A stretch of 39,904 nucleotides of DNA from assembly GCA_051878795.1 (NCBI GenBank), contig JBJEKU010000089.1:1-39904 (forward strand), in the 5' to 3' direction. Position 1 is the first letter of the stretch; each line of letters opens with the position of its first letter. Below are positions 7,801 through 14,915 of this stretch, in pieces. A program made the position numbers and the translations under genes. The notes under the pieces were generated by a model. It did no database searches. It saw only the letters and a program-made list of their open reading frames with translations, and was not told where the DNA came from. This stretch comes from W1P20-047 sp051878795. Its GTDB lineage: Bacteria; Actinomycetota; Coriobacteriia; Coriobacteriales; Eggerthellaceae.

Positions 7801-9335
7801 TACAGCGCGTCGCCCGATACAAGATGCCCATCGTCGAAGGGGACCTTGCCGTCTTCGTCGCTCTTGAAGATCCAGGTGCGTGCCGGGTCGCCCGATTGTT
7901 CGGCGGCTTCGGCCTTGTCGAAGGCGCCCGCATAGAAGCGCACCTCGAATTCCGCGTTGGCAAGGCTCGCCCCGCCTTGCGCCTTGCCGGATCCGCTTCC
8001 CAGCTGGGCGTCGTGCTTTTCCAGCAGCAGCTGGGGCATGGCGCGCTTCGGCGCGTCGTCGACGGAGCTTGCATTGACGGGGGTGTTCTTCCCGTCTTCC
8101 ACGATGGTTTGGAAGACCGTCCCGTTCACCGCGAAGCCTGCGGGCGCGGAGATCTCCCGGACGTAGCAGCTGCCTACGGGAAGCTTATCCACTTTGAAGA
8201 AGCCGTGTTCGTCGGTTTCCGCCTTCTCGATCAGGTTCTTGCAGTCGAGGTCGGAGTAGATGCCGAAGAGGGCGCCTTCGAGCGAATAGCAGGCGTTCCC
8301 GTCGCTTATCCCCGGTTGGGAGCTTTGCTTCTGGAGGCTGATGCTTCCCGATCCGGGCTGTTCGAATACGCAGCCGGCATCGGCGTTGACCAGGGTCTCG
8401 CCGCCTGCGACGGCTTCGACCGGGTAGCAGGATGGGTCGATCGAAAAACCTGCAGATGCCTTGGTTTCCTTGACGTAGTAGTTGCCTGCGGGGAGCGCCT
8501 TCGATTTGGCCTCGCCCTTGTCGTTGGTTTCCAAAGTGTCGACCAGGGTGCCTTCGGAGCATTCCTCGCTGCTGAAGACGCCGTACCGGGCTCCGGAAAG
8601 ACTGTACGACCCGCTTTGCGAGGTGAGATCCTCATCGGCGCTGCGCTTCTTGAGGGTGATATAGCCCTTGATGGGGGAAAGGGAGAAGCTGCATGCAAGG
8701 TTCTGGGAGCTGCCGCAGTCGTAGTACTTGGCGCTCCCCTGATATTGACCGATATTCTTTCGTACATGATCCCAGATCTGGTCGTCCGTATCGGATCCGG
8801 TCAGGTCCTTCCCCTGGATGGTTGCGGCGCCGAACCATCCGTAGTGGTTCTTCGAATACCCGGCATCGTTCAGGAATTTCCAGATATAGCACTGGGCGAC
8901 GGCGTATTGCTCGTCCGCGTTCGTGACCCGGTGCCCATCGCCCGTCCCCTTCTTCGTCGAAACATAGTTTCCCGATTTCACGAACTGGTCGATCAGGGCA
9001 AGCTTCGTGCAGATATCCTGGGACCAGATCCCTGCGGCAACGGGATCGCAGGGGGAGACGTTGATGCCCGATTCGAATTCGCTATCTACCTCCACGCAGT
9101 AGGCCGGCTTGCCGTCGATGGTGAGGGTGTCCTCGCGCCATTCGCCGTGGACCGTTTCCCCCGTACCGTAGAAAACGACGATCTGCGGGGAGGCGGTGCC
9201 GGTGGTATCTGCGATCGCCCGTGCGGGGAATGCCGCCTGGGGTGCGACTCCCATCATTGCGGCAAGCAGCGCCAGGGCGGCTTTTCTGATCGCTTGTGGG
9301 AAACGACGGGCTTTAGGGGGTTTGCTTCTGTCCAT
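4860..9335 (-). CDS. Thioester/SpaA/VaFE-repeat cell-wall adhesin
   Basis: The 1491-residue protein has a signal peptide (about 1-42) and an N-terminal thioester-type domain. Cys80 in KPAYCVEV and Gln148 in YAVAQCYIW are the likely partners of the internal Cys-Gln thioester used to bind host surfaces covalently. SpaA/Cna-B-like domains follow, beginning near ITLKKRSADE, ISLQKQSSQ, LLLEKHDAQ and VEFIKTSGSE. The last is interrupted by a Pro/Gly/Asp/Glu-rich stalk. Four VaFE-type repeats then occur (DTVSF/DTVSY/DQVAY/DTVSV starts, LVVFE/LVAFE cores). The tail YDKTGN, one membrane helix and SRRRSRRRRKG resembles a sorting signal but lacks LPXTG. RBS GAGAGG precedes the ATG at 9335. It leads the operon that ends with a class B sortase. 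Adhesion is inferred from domains. Confidence 0.88.
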   Translation of the reverse strand: MDRSKPPKARRFPQAIRKAALALLAAMMGVAPQAAFPARAIADTTGTASPQIVVFYGTGETVHGEWREDTLTIDGKPAYCVEVDSEFESGINVSPCDPVAAGIWSQDICTKLALIDQFVKSGNYVSTKKGTGDGHRVTNADEQYAVAQCYIWKFLNDAGYSKNHYGWFGAATIQGKDLTGSDTDDQIWDHVRKNIGQYQGSAKYYDCGSSQNLACSFSLSPIKGYITLKKRSADEDLTSQSGSYSLSGARYGVFSSEECSEGTLVDTLETNDKGEAKSKALPAGNYYVKETKASAGFSIDPSCYPVEAVAGGETLVNADAGCVFEQPGSGSISLQKQSSQPGISDGNACYSLEGALFGIYSDLDCKNLIEKAETDEHGFFKVDKLPVGSCYVREISAPAGFAVNGTVFQTIVEDGKNTPVNASSVDDAPKRAMPQLLLEKHDAQLGSGSGKAQGGASLANAEFEVRFYAGAFDKAEAAEQSGDPARTWIFKSDEDGKVPFDDGHLVSGDALYRCADGAPCIPLGTLVIRETTPPRGYLANTDTICIQISDDGSAGEVVEGYRAPQIADRVKRGDVEFIKTSGSESNKLAGVPFVITSLETGESHVIVTDENGKASTAANFQKHSYKTNQNDPLENSGQDEGQDPPTEQDPQPEQPGDGEGDSQPESPDDGNGSQPGQSEGDGTGQEGNGGREDDVPPVTDPPIDDDDSNDTEDKPSSGNGEPGQSDKPGGSGDSAQDDIPPVTDLPIDDDDSSDTDDSAGNRLSAFAETARILSGDVSSDDTEGKQEHGAGSSNPNGTAQEGAKPTGIWFGSAGEGASPIEADDNMGALPYGSYTIEELPCKANEGLQLVNASVVIGTDGQTVDLGYIDDPEASIATCARDGLDGDKTLASSQQASIVDTVSFANLIPGRDYKLTGKVKNALTGDDMLDADGKEITGEAEFTPDGESGTAEVTFTFPTEGIEGSQLVVFETLSCKDRIIALHEDIEDSEQGIHVAQPAIGTQAFGPDGMGQYASSAGRTVITDTVSYSALVPGKEYHLSGSLANALTGEAVAIDGEPICAELDFTPEQASGSVQLAFEFDAGRLEAESKLVVFEKLFAQDRMVASHEDRNDPGQTIGFVEPGIQTSLSESGAESTGPVSARTIRLTDQVAYSNLTPGAEYAILGKLIAKDTGEAALDASGNPIVSSCTFTPESPQGTATVDFEFDGTNLDGSTLVAFESLELDGKTVAEHANLKSETQSVSLASPKIQTYASDATDQDQIVSGDGKAKIADTVSVTNATPGESYTLFGILMDKSTGLPLIQGQDTENGSDETVPEGRVARFWDAILAAADKQESEGTESTGNTSLDMEAIRKAMDEFPEVSSRIVIAQQDIAPNEPSFEAQMDFEFSAQGLAGQTVAFEVLTVKESGEIVASHADLEDQAQTVEIEAPKTSYPPSETKAINGSFGDAYDKTGNLIARYLWVLALVGATGCASGAVALSRRRSRRRRKGIRC

Positions 9336-9713
9336 CAGGGCCTCTCTTTTCCGTGCCTTCGCCCGCGTTGGGGTGCGGACGGCTTGCTTAGGCGCGGGAT
9401 GATAGCCCTACGGGAAGGCCTTTTCGGAAAACCGCTCCAGAAGGGGTCCCGGAAGGGTGCTTCCCCTGCATTTCCTGCAGAAAGCTTTCAAAACGGGCTT
9501 TTCGCTTGGACGGAAGCTGCTCGGATTTTGGGTATTCCTTACGGGGATGCGGCAGGAATCAGCTGGAATCCCGACGCTCGGTCTGCCGGTGGAGCGTCGT
9601 TTGCGGATACGGTTCGACGGGCATGCTCGTTTATACTTAAAAGTCGACATGCTGGGCGTGCGTGCCCGGTTTCGCTATACGCGCGTATTGCGCGCTTGAC
9701 CGAAGGGAACACT
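9336..9713. other. Divergent intergenic region, surface operon / unknown gene
   Basis: This 378-bp stretch separates the minus-strand surface operon from the plus-strand gene at 9714. It holds an 8-bp inverted repeat CGACGCTC/GAGCGTCG (9572-9579, 9592-9599) with a 12-nt loop. A TATACT hexamer at 9632-9637 could be the plus-strand -10, and a minus-strand TATCAT (9399-9404) could serve the operon; neither has a good -35. I see no gene or RNA here. Confidence 0.35.
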
Positions 9714-10178
9714 ATGGGACAGATCGAAGAGGCCCCCGAGACCATGGAGGAATTGGAGGCGCCCGAAATGGACGAGAACCTGCAGACCGTGCTCGTTACC
9801 GCCCTGAACGAGGCGAAGCGCGTATTCCTTGCGAATGGGGGTGCGCTCGTGCCCTTTACCGCGCTTGCGAGCGAGGGCAGGCTTGATTTCACCTCCCATG
9901 CAGCAGGCGAGGTGGACAACTGCTTCGCCGAGGCGGAGCGCTGCGTCGCGTCTTCCCAGGGCAAGGAAGCCTATGCGTTCTGCTATGACGGCTACGTGGA
10001 GACCGAAGAGGGCGAACGCGACATTCTCATTGCGGAAGGCGGCATTCCGGGTGAAGAGGAAGGCCACGCAATCGGTCTTTTCTACGAGATGCCGGAAGGC
10101 CAGGACGGTCCTATCGAAATCGAGGAAGAGCCCGTGTACGTGGGCTTCGCGCCCAATTTCCTGTACCAGGCCCGTTAA
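9714..10178 (+). CDS. Small acidic protein, unknown function
   Basis: I do not recognise this 154-residue protein. It is strongly acidic at both ends (MGQIEEAPETMEELEAPEMD at the start; EIEEEPVYVGF near the end) with a compact middle, and it has no signal peptide, membrane helix or cysteine motif. The ATG at 9714 follows GAAGGGAAC. The frame is open far upstream, but that part is antisense to the adhesin gene and is not credible. Its even codon usage, RBS and position before the ribosomal-protein operon support a real gene. It could be a soluble housekeeping protein of this lineage; nothing in the sequence fixes a role. Confidence 0.7.
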   Translation: MGQIEEAPETMEELEAPEMDENLQTVLVTALNEAKRVFLANGGALVPFTALASEGRLDFTSHAAGEVDNCFAEAERCVASSQGKEAYAFCYDGYVETEEGERDILIAEGGIPGEEEGHAIGLFYEMPEGQDGPIEIEEEPVYVGFAPNFLYQAR

Positions 10179-10361
10179 GGCGCGCATCGGCAGTTGCCTC
10201 CCCGCAGGGTTTTCGCCGTTTCGGCATCCGTTGGCTGTAGGTTTTCTGCGGCGATTTTGCAGGGAATCTGCAAGGCGAGTGGTGCATCCTGTCCTCCAGA
10301 AGGGGATTTCTGGTTCGATTGTGTTGCATTCGTGGTCTTGATGCCCCACCTGCTTTGCATC

Positions 10362-10370
10362 TGGTAAACT
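10362..10370 (+). promoter_or_regulatory. Candidate extended -10 promoter of rpsF operon
   Basis: TGGTAAACT is an extended -10 (TGn plus TAAACT). A TTGATG lies 21 bp upstream, too far for a standard -35. The predicted leader contains a 7-bp stem CTTCAGG/CCTGAAG (10387-10393, 10408-10414) just before the very strong ribosome site AAAGGAGGTGA (10425-10435). Confidence 0.4.
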
Positions 10371-10439
10371 GTCCAAGCTTTTCCTGCTTCAGGCAATGCC
10401 TTTGAGCCCTGAAGCCATGAGTCCAAAGGAGGTGAGCTG

Positions 10440-10730
10440 ATGAAGGCTTATGAACTGCTGTATTTCGTAGCTCCGTCTGCTGACGAAGAGTCTCGCAAGC
10501 GCATTACCGACCGTATCAACGGCGCCCTGGAAGGTAAGGGTCAGATTGATAACGTAGAGGAATGGGGCAAGCGCAAGCTGGCTTACGAGGTCGAGCGTCT
10601 GGCAGAAGGCGAATACACTCTCATCGATTTCCACGCAAATCCCGACGCAATCGCCGAACTCGATCGCGTACTGCGCATCACCGACGCATGCGTGCGTCAC
10701 ATGATCGTCTGCCGTGCCGACCGCGACTAA
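10440..10730 (+). CDS. rpsF: 30S ribosomal protein S6
   Basis: The 96-residue protein has the S6 signature: MKAYELLYFVAPSADEE, the central GKRKLAYEVE and the end ITDACVRHMIVCRAD. It binds 16S rRNA with S18 in the small-subunit platform. Its length is normal. The ribosome site AAAGGAGGTGA is among the strongest in the window, as expected for a ribosomal gene. It starts the conserved rpsF-ssb-rpsR-rplI cluster. Confidence 0.97.
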   Translation: MKAYELLYFVAPSADEESRKRITDRINGALEGKGQIDNVEEWGKRKLAYEVERLAEGEYTLIDFHANPDAIAELDRVLRITDACVRHMIVCRADRD

Positions 10731-10784
10731 TCGATTGCACGTTGGAAGTGACGGCCCGGCCGTCCAGCACAGATTGGAAAGACT

Positions 10785-11216
10785 ATGAGCATCAACAGGG
10801 TAATCATCAGCGGAAATCTGACGCGCGATCCCGAGATTCGCAAGACTGCGGGCGGTATGCCCGTTCTGGGCTTCGGCGTTGCGGTTAATGACCGCCGCCG
10901 CAACCAGCAGACCGGCGAATGGGAAGACTATCCGAACTTCATCGATTGCACGATGTTCGGAACCCGTGCGGAAGCGGTATCCAGGTTCCTTTCCAAGGGC
11001 AGCAAGGTTACCATCGAAGGTAAGCTTCGCTGGAGCCAGTGGGAACGTGACGGACAGAAGCGCTCCAAGATCGAGGTCATCGTCGACGAAATCGAATTCA
11101 TGACCCCGCGCGACGGAGGAAGCTTCTCCCAGGCACCGCGACAGGCCGCTCCTGTGCCCGTGCAGGCCCCGCCTGCAGTGAATGCTTCGGTCTACGATGA
11201 AGATATTCCCTTCTAA
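10785..11216 (+). CDS. ssb: Single-stranded DNA-binding protein
   Basis: The 143-residue protein has an N-terminal OB fold (MSINRVIISGNLTRDPEIR, then FIDCTMFGTRAEAVSRFLSK and KVTIEGKLRWSQWE). A flexible Pro/Ala/Gln linker leads to the acidic tip DEDIPF that recruits replication and repair proteins. It coats single-stranded DNA at forks. It is placed between rpsF and rpsR, the classical arrangement, with a weak site (GGAAAG) before the ATG at 10785. Confidence 0.96.
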   Translation: MSINRVIISGNLTRDPEIRKTAGGMPVLGFGVAVNDRRRNQQTGEWEDYPNFIDCTMFGTRAEAVSRFLSKGSKVTIEGKLRWSQWERDGQKRSKIEVIVDEIEFMTPRDGGSFSQAPRQAAPVPVQAPPAVNASVYDEDIPF

Positions 11217-11237
11217 AGTACACGAAAGAGGTAACCA

Positions 11238-11501
11238 ATGGCTGAATATGTAAAGCAGCCTCGTCGTAAGTACTGCCAGTTCTGCAAGGAGAACGCAGAG
11301 TACATCGACTACAAAGACACCCAGATGCTGCGTAAGTATGTCACCGACCGCGGTAAGATCAAGCCCCGTCGCGTAACCGGCTGCTGCAACCAGCATCAGC
11401 GCGACGTTGCCAACGCTGTTAAGCGCGCACGCGAGATGGCTCTCATGCCCTATGTAGTGCCCGCAATCAGCGGTCGTGGCGATCGCCGTAATCGCGGTTA
11501 A
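11238..11501 (+). CDS. rpsR: 30S ribosomal protein S18
   Basis: The 87-residue protein matches S18: a KYCQFCKENAEYIDYKD start and the conserved RGKIKPRRVTGCCNQHQRDV block, then the basic C-terminus. The N-terminal Cys pair (CQFC) and CC later suggest a zinc-type S18 variant. It pairs with S6 on 16S rRNA. The start at 11238 follows AAAGAGGTAACC, 21 bp after ssb. Confidence 0.97.
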   Translation: MAEYVKQPRRKYCQFCKENAEYIDYKDTQMLRKYVTDRGKIKPRRVTGCCNQHQRDVANAVKRAREMALMPYVVPAISGRGDRRNRG

Positions 11502-11519
11502 TCGGAGGAGGATTGCACT

Positions 11520-12041
11520 ATGAAGGTAATTTTGCTCCAGGAAGTAAAGGGTAAGGGCGTCGAGGGCGACGTTATCGACGTAGCCCGCGGTTTCGCCAAC
11601 AACTACCTGCTGCCCCAGAACATCGCCATCCTGGCAACCAAGGGCAACCTCAAGCAGCTCGAAATGCGCCGCAACAACATCGCAAAGCGCGAAGCTGTCC
11701 GCACCGCAGAGGCCGAGCAGTTGAAGGCAGCCATCGAGGCTGCAAGGCTGAGCATCGAAGTCCGCGTTGGCGACGAAGGCGTCCTGTTCGGCTCCGTCAC
11801 CACCCAGATGATCTCCGACGCTCTGAAGGCCCAGTTCGACATCGAACTCGACCGCAAGAACATCGACCTGTCCGCCGCGATCAAGACCGCTGGCGAGCAC
11901 GAGGCAATCGCTTCCCTGCACCGCGACATCAAGGCTACCATCAAGATGGTCGTCGGCGATGCTGCAATGCTGCAGGCTGCTGCAGAGGCTCCCGCAGAGG
12001 AAGCAGAGGAAGAAGCCGCTGAAGAGCAGGCTGCCGAATAA
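11520..12041 (+). CDS. rplI: 50S ribosomal protein L9
   Basis: The 173-residue protein begins MKVILLQEVKGKGVEGDVID and carries the GFANNYLLPQNIA signature of L9, with the long connecting helix and a C-terminal rRNA-binding domain. It is about 20-25 residues longer than usual because of an Ala/Glu-rich tail (AEAPAEEAEEEAAEEQAAE), seen in some actinobacterial L9 proteins. RBS CGGAGGAGG lies just upstream. It ends the ribosomal cluster before a terminator. Confidence 0.96.
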   Translation: MKVILLQEVKGKGVEGDVIDVARGFANNYLLPQNIAILATKGNLKQLEMRRNNIAKREAVRTAEAEQLKAAIEAARLSIEVRVGDEGVLFGSVTTQMISDALKAQFDIELDRKNIDLSAAIKTAGEHEAIASLHRDIKATIKMVVGDAAMLQAAAEAPAEEAEEEAAEEQAAE

Positions 12042-12101
12042 GCAATCGGGATTCCATCCCGTTGCCGGGTTGCAGACCCGGTAGCTCGAACGGTATTTCC
12101 A

Positions 12102-12137
12102 AACCCCCTTTTCGCCATGCGTGGAGGGGGTTCTTTT
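12102..12137 (+). terminator. Intrinsic terminator after rplI
   Basis: An 8-bp stem AACCCCCT/AGGGGGTT (12102-12109, 12125-12132) is followed by TTCTTTTGTTT. A second hairpin CCGGGT/ACCCGG (12065-12081) precedes it. Confidence 0.75.
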
Positions 12138-12245
12138 GTTTGAACGGGCCTCCTTTTGGGGCCGATAGATCCATGCGGGCGCCGCAAGCCCGCAAAGCCG
12201 AATCCCGTGGCTTCTGACGGGGCGGTGCGATTGCAAGGTGGAACG

Positions 12246-13643
12246 ATGCCGAATTACAACGCAGATAAACCGGCCTCTTCGCATTCCCAGGCGCTCAAGC
12301 AAGTGCCCCAGAATATCGAGGCCGAGAAATCGGTGCTTGCAGCATGCATGCTGAACAGGGATGCCATCGATGAGGTGGCGGTCCAATTGCGCCCCGAGTG
12401 CTTTTTCCGCCGTTCCCATCAGCTGATCTTCGCCAGCATGATGGACCTGCATTCCAGGAACATGCCTATCGACCACATCTCGCTTGCCGAGAACCTGAAG
12501 GCGGCAGGCCAGCTCGAGGCTGTAGGCGGAAAGGCCTACCTGGTCGAGCTCGCTGACAACACCTTCGCGTTGACGAATTGGCTTACCCATACCCAGATCG
12601 TGAAGCGCACTTCCGTGCTGCGCGACCTCATTTTCGCATCCGACCAGATCATGCAGCTGGCTTACGATGCGCCGGACAACTTGGATCAGGTTGTCGAAGA
12701 GGCGGAAAAGACCCTGTTCAGCGTTACCGAGCAGAGGGTTTCCTCTACCTTCACGCCCATTAACACGCTTTTGCTGGACGCCTTCAACGAGATTTCCGAG
12801 CTGGCAATGCAGAAATCGCATATGGCGGGCGTACCCACGGGCTTCGTCGATGTGGACAACCTGTTCCATGGCTTCCGCGGTGGGGACCTCATCATCCTTG
12901 CGGCCCGACCGGGCGTGGGCAAGACCTCGTTCGCATTGAACCTGGCGGTCAATGCCGCGAAGGCGGGTTTCCCCACCACCTTCTTCAGCTTGGAAATGAG
13001 CGCCTCCCAGCTGGTTCAGCGTATCCTGTGCTCCGAAGCGCGAATCAGCTTGGAAAAGGTGCGCGGCGGCTTTCTGGGCGAGGCGGATTGGCAGAAGCTG
13101 GCCGATGCCATGGGTGCCCTGTCCGCCGTCGAGCTGTATATCGACGACACCCCATCGCTTTCCATCCTGGAAGCGCGCGCGAAGGCGCGCCGCGAGCTCC
13201 ACGGCAAGGAAAAGGGCTTGATCATCGTCGACTACCTGCAACTGATGCAGCCTCCCAGGTCCCGTCGCGACGGCAACCGCGCCGTCGAGGTCGGCGAGAT
13301 CTCGCGTGGATTGAAGGTTCTCGCCAAGGAGATGAACATGCCCGTCATCGCGCTGTCCCAGCTTTCCCGCGCTATCGAGCAGCGCGGCAGCAAGAAGCGC
13401 CCCATGCTCTCCGACTTGCGTGAATCGGGCTCCATCGAGCAGGACGCCGACATCGTCATGTTCATCGACCGAAGCATGGACGAGACCGAGGCGGCTTCTG
13501 ACGAGCGTCCCGATCTGGACCGTGCAACCCTGATCGTGGCCAAGCACCGCAACGGTCCCACCAGGGATATCGATCTGTCCTGGAACGCGGAGAGCACCAA
13601 GTTCGGCGACTTCATCGACGAATCCCGTTACGGCGGCTTCTAA
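12246..13643 (+). CDS. dnaB: Replicative DNA helicase DnaB
   Basis: The 465-residue protein has the DnaB N-terminal helical domain (VPQNIEAEKSVLAACMLN) and a RecA-like C-terminal ATPase with Walker A RPGVGKTSFAL and Walker B LIIVDYLQLM. The conserved LSQLSRAIEQR and LRESGSIEQDADIVMF follow. It unwinds DNA at the fork as a hexamer. No intein interrupts it. I chose the ATG at 12246, preceded by AAGGTGG. The frame extends to 12156, but the added residues are non-conserved and overlap the terminator region. Placement after rplI is typical. Confidence 0.96.
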   Translation: MPNYNADKPASSHSQALKQVPQNIEAEKSVLAACMLNRDAIDEVAVQLRPECFFRRSHQLIFASMMDLHSRNMPIDHISLAENLKAAGQLEAVGGKAYLVELADNTFALTNWLTHTQIVKRTSVLRDLIFASDQIMQLAYDAPDNLDQVVEEAEKTLFSVTEQRVSSTFTPINTLLLDAFNEISELAMQKSHMAGVPTGFVDVDNLFHGFRGGDLIILAARPGVGKTSFALNLAVNAAKAGFPTTFFSLEMSASQLVQRILCSEARISLEKVRGGFLGEADWQKLADAMGALSAVELYIDDTPSLSILEARAKARRELHGKEKGLIIVDYLQLMQPPRSRRDGNRAVEVGEISRGLKVLAKEMNMPVIALSQLSRAIEQRGSKKRPMLSDLRESGSIEQDADIVMFIDRSMDETEAASDERPDLDRATLIVAKHRNGPTRDIDLSWNAESTKFGDFIDESRYGGF

Positions 13644-13658
13644 GGAGTGCCGTTTTCC

Positions 13659-14915
13659 ATGCGCGCACGGGCGAGCTTCATCCATGCCGCGGACCTTCAT
13701 TTGGGGTCGCCCCTGAAGGGAATCGGCGAAAAGGACCCTTTCCTGGCACAGACCCTCAGGCATGCGGTGGCGTGCGCTTTCGAGCGCATGATCGACCAGG
13801 CAATCGCCTGCGAGGTGGACTTCGTGCTCATCGCGGGCGACATATTCGATTCCGAGGAACCTTCCTATGCCGATACGATGCGCTTCATCGACGGCATGGA
13901 GCGTTTGCGCCATGCGGGCATCTGCGTGTTCGCGGTTACGGGCAATCACGAGCGCAGCGGCGCCTGGCAACGGGGTTTCGCGTCCCTGCCCGGCAACGTC
14001 CGGGTCTTCTCGGATGGGAACGTCGAATACGGGGTGGTCGATCGGGATGGGCGGCCGCTCTGCGCTGTCGTGGGGCGCGGCTTTGCATCCCGGCCGATCG
14101 AGGATGGGCTTTACGCGATGGGTGCCGAGGCGGTTTTCGGCGCCTGCGGACGGGATATCCCCTTCGCGGTGGGCCTGCTCCATACGGGTTTGGACATCGA
14201 CCGCAAGACCGTGCCCGTTTCGCCGCAGGCTCTTCGCGCGACCCATCTGGACTATTGGGCGCTGGGGCATATCCACAGGCGCTGCTGCGATGACGTGGCC
14301 GATCCCCGCATGGCCTTTCCGGGATGCATCCAGGGGCGCGATACGGGTGAGCCGGGGGATTGCGGCTGCAGCCTGGTGCAACTGGAGGAAGGCATGCCCA
14401 ATCGGGTGGAGTTCATCCATCTTTCCCCCGTTGCCTGGGAAAGCGTCCGCGTGGATGTTTCGGGCGCTTCGAGCGTGCTCGAGCTGGAGCGGCGGACCGC
14501 GCGCATCCTCGCCGATCGCGCGGATGCCTTGGAAAGCGACCTTCTGCTTGCCCGCGTCGTGTTCGAGGGATCGGGCGGCTTGAGGGACGCCTTGCTGGAA
14601 GAGGGCGTCCTCGACGACATGCGGGAGCGCTTGAACGGAATGCACGCGGGTTTCGCCTGCGATTCCATCGAATGCCGAGTGTCCGCTCCCGTGGACCGCA
14701 ATGCCCTGTACGAGCAGGGGATGTTCCCTGCGGCGCTGCTGTCGGGCCTCGACGGGCTTTGGGAAGACCGCTCCCGCTTGCGCGATGTGCTTGCCGGGGG
14801 TTTCGGGGAAAGGGGCCTTGCGTTGCCCGATTATTCCGACGACGACCTGGGCGATCTGTGCGATCGGGCCCAAGATGAACTGCTTGCGATGCTGTTGGGC
14901 GGTTCCCATGCATGA
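13659..14915 (+). CDS. Mre11/SbcD-like DNA repair exonuclease (YhaO type)
   Basis: The 418-residue metallophosphoesterase has the full Mre11 motif order: FIHAADLHLGSPL (D-x-H), GDIFDSE, GNHE, LLHTG and GHIHRR. The C-terminal half lacks similarity I can name, as in YhaO. It would be a nuclease working with the ATPase encoded next to it. The ATG at 13659 with AAGGAG (13642-13647) is preferred; a GTG at 13647 is in frame but lies inside that ribosome site. The next gene overlaps by 8 bp, so the two are translated together, as expected for a nuclease/ATPase pair. Confidence 0.88.
   Translation: MRARASFIHAADLHLGSPLKGIGEKDPFLAQTLRHAVACAFERMIDQAIACEVDFVLIAGDIFDSEEPSYADTMRFIDGMERLRHAGICVFAVTGNHERSGAWQRGFASLPGNVRVFSDGNVEYGVVDRDGRPLCAVVGRGFASRPIEDGLYAMGAEAVFGACGRDIPFAVGLLHTGLDIDRKTVPVSPQALRATHLDYWALGHIHRRCCDDVADPRMAFPGCIQGRDTGEPGDCGCSLVQLEEGMPNRVEFIHLSPVAWESVRVDVSGASSVLELERRTARILADRADALESDLLLARVVFEGSGGLRDALLEEGVLDDMRERLNGMHAGFACDSIECRVSAPVDRNALYEQGMFPAALLSGLDGLWEDRSRLRDVLAGGFGERGLALPDYSDDDLGDLCDRAQDELLAMLLGGSHA

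Noticed and set aside
6972..9713. A plus-strand open frame running into the gene at 9714
   Set aside because: It is antisense to the adhesin gene; only the part from the ATG at 9714 has a ribosome site and its own DNA.
10371..10439. S6:S18-binding leader RNA before rpsF
   Set aside because: A stem is present (10387-10414), but I do not see the conserved CCG bulge of the described motif.
10389..14909. A 1506-codon open frame on the minus strand
   Set aside because: It is antisense to rpsF, ssb, rpsR, rplI, dnaB and the nuclease gene, all clearly conserved. Long antisense frames are expected from GC-rich third positions.
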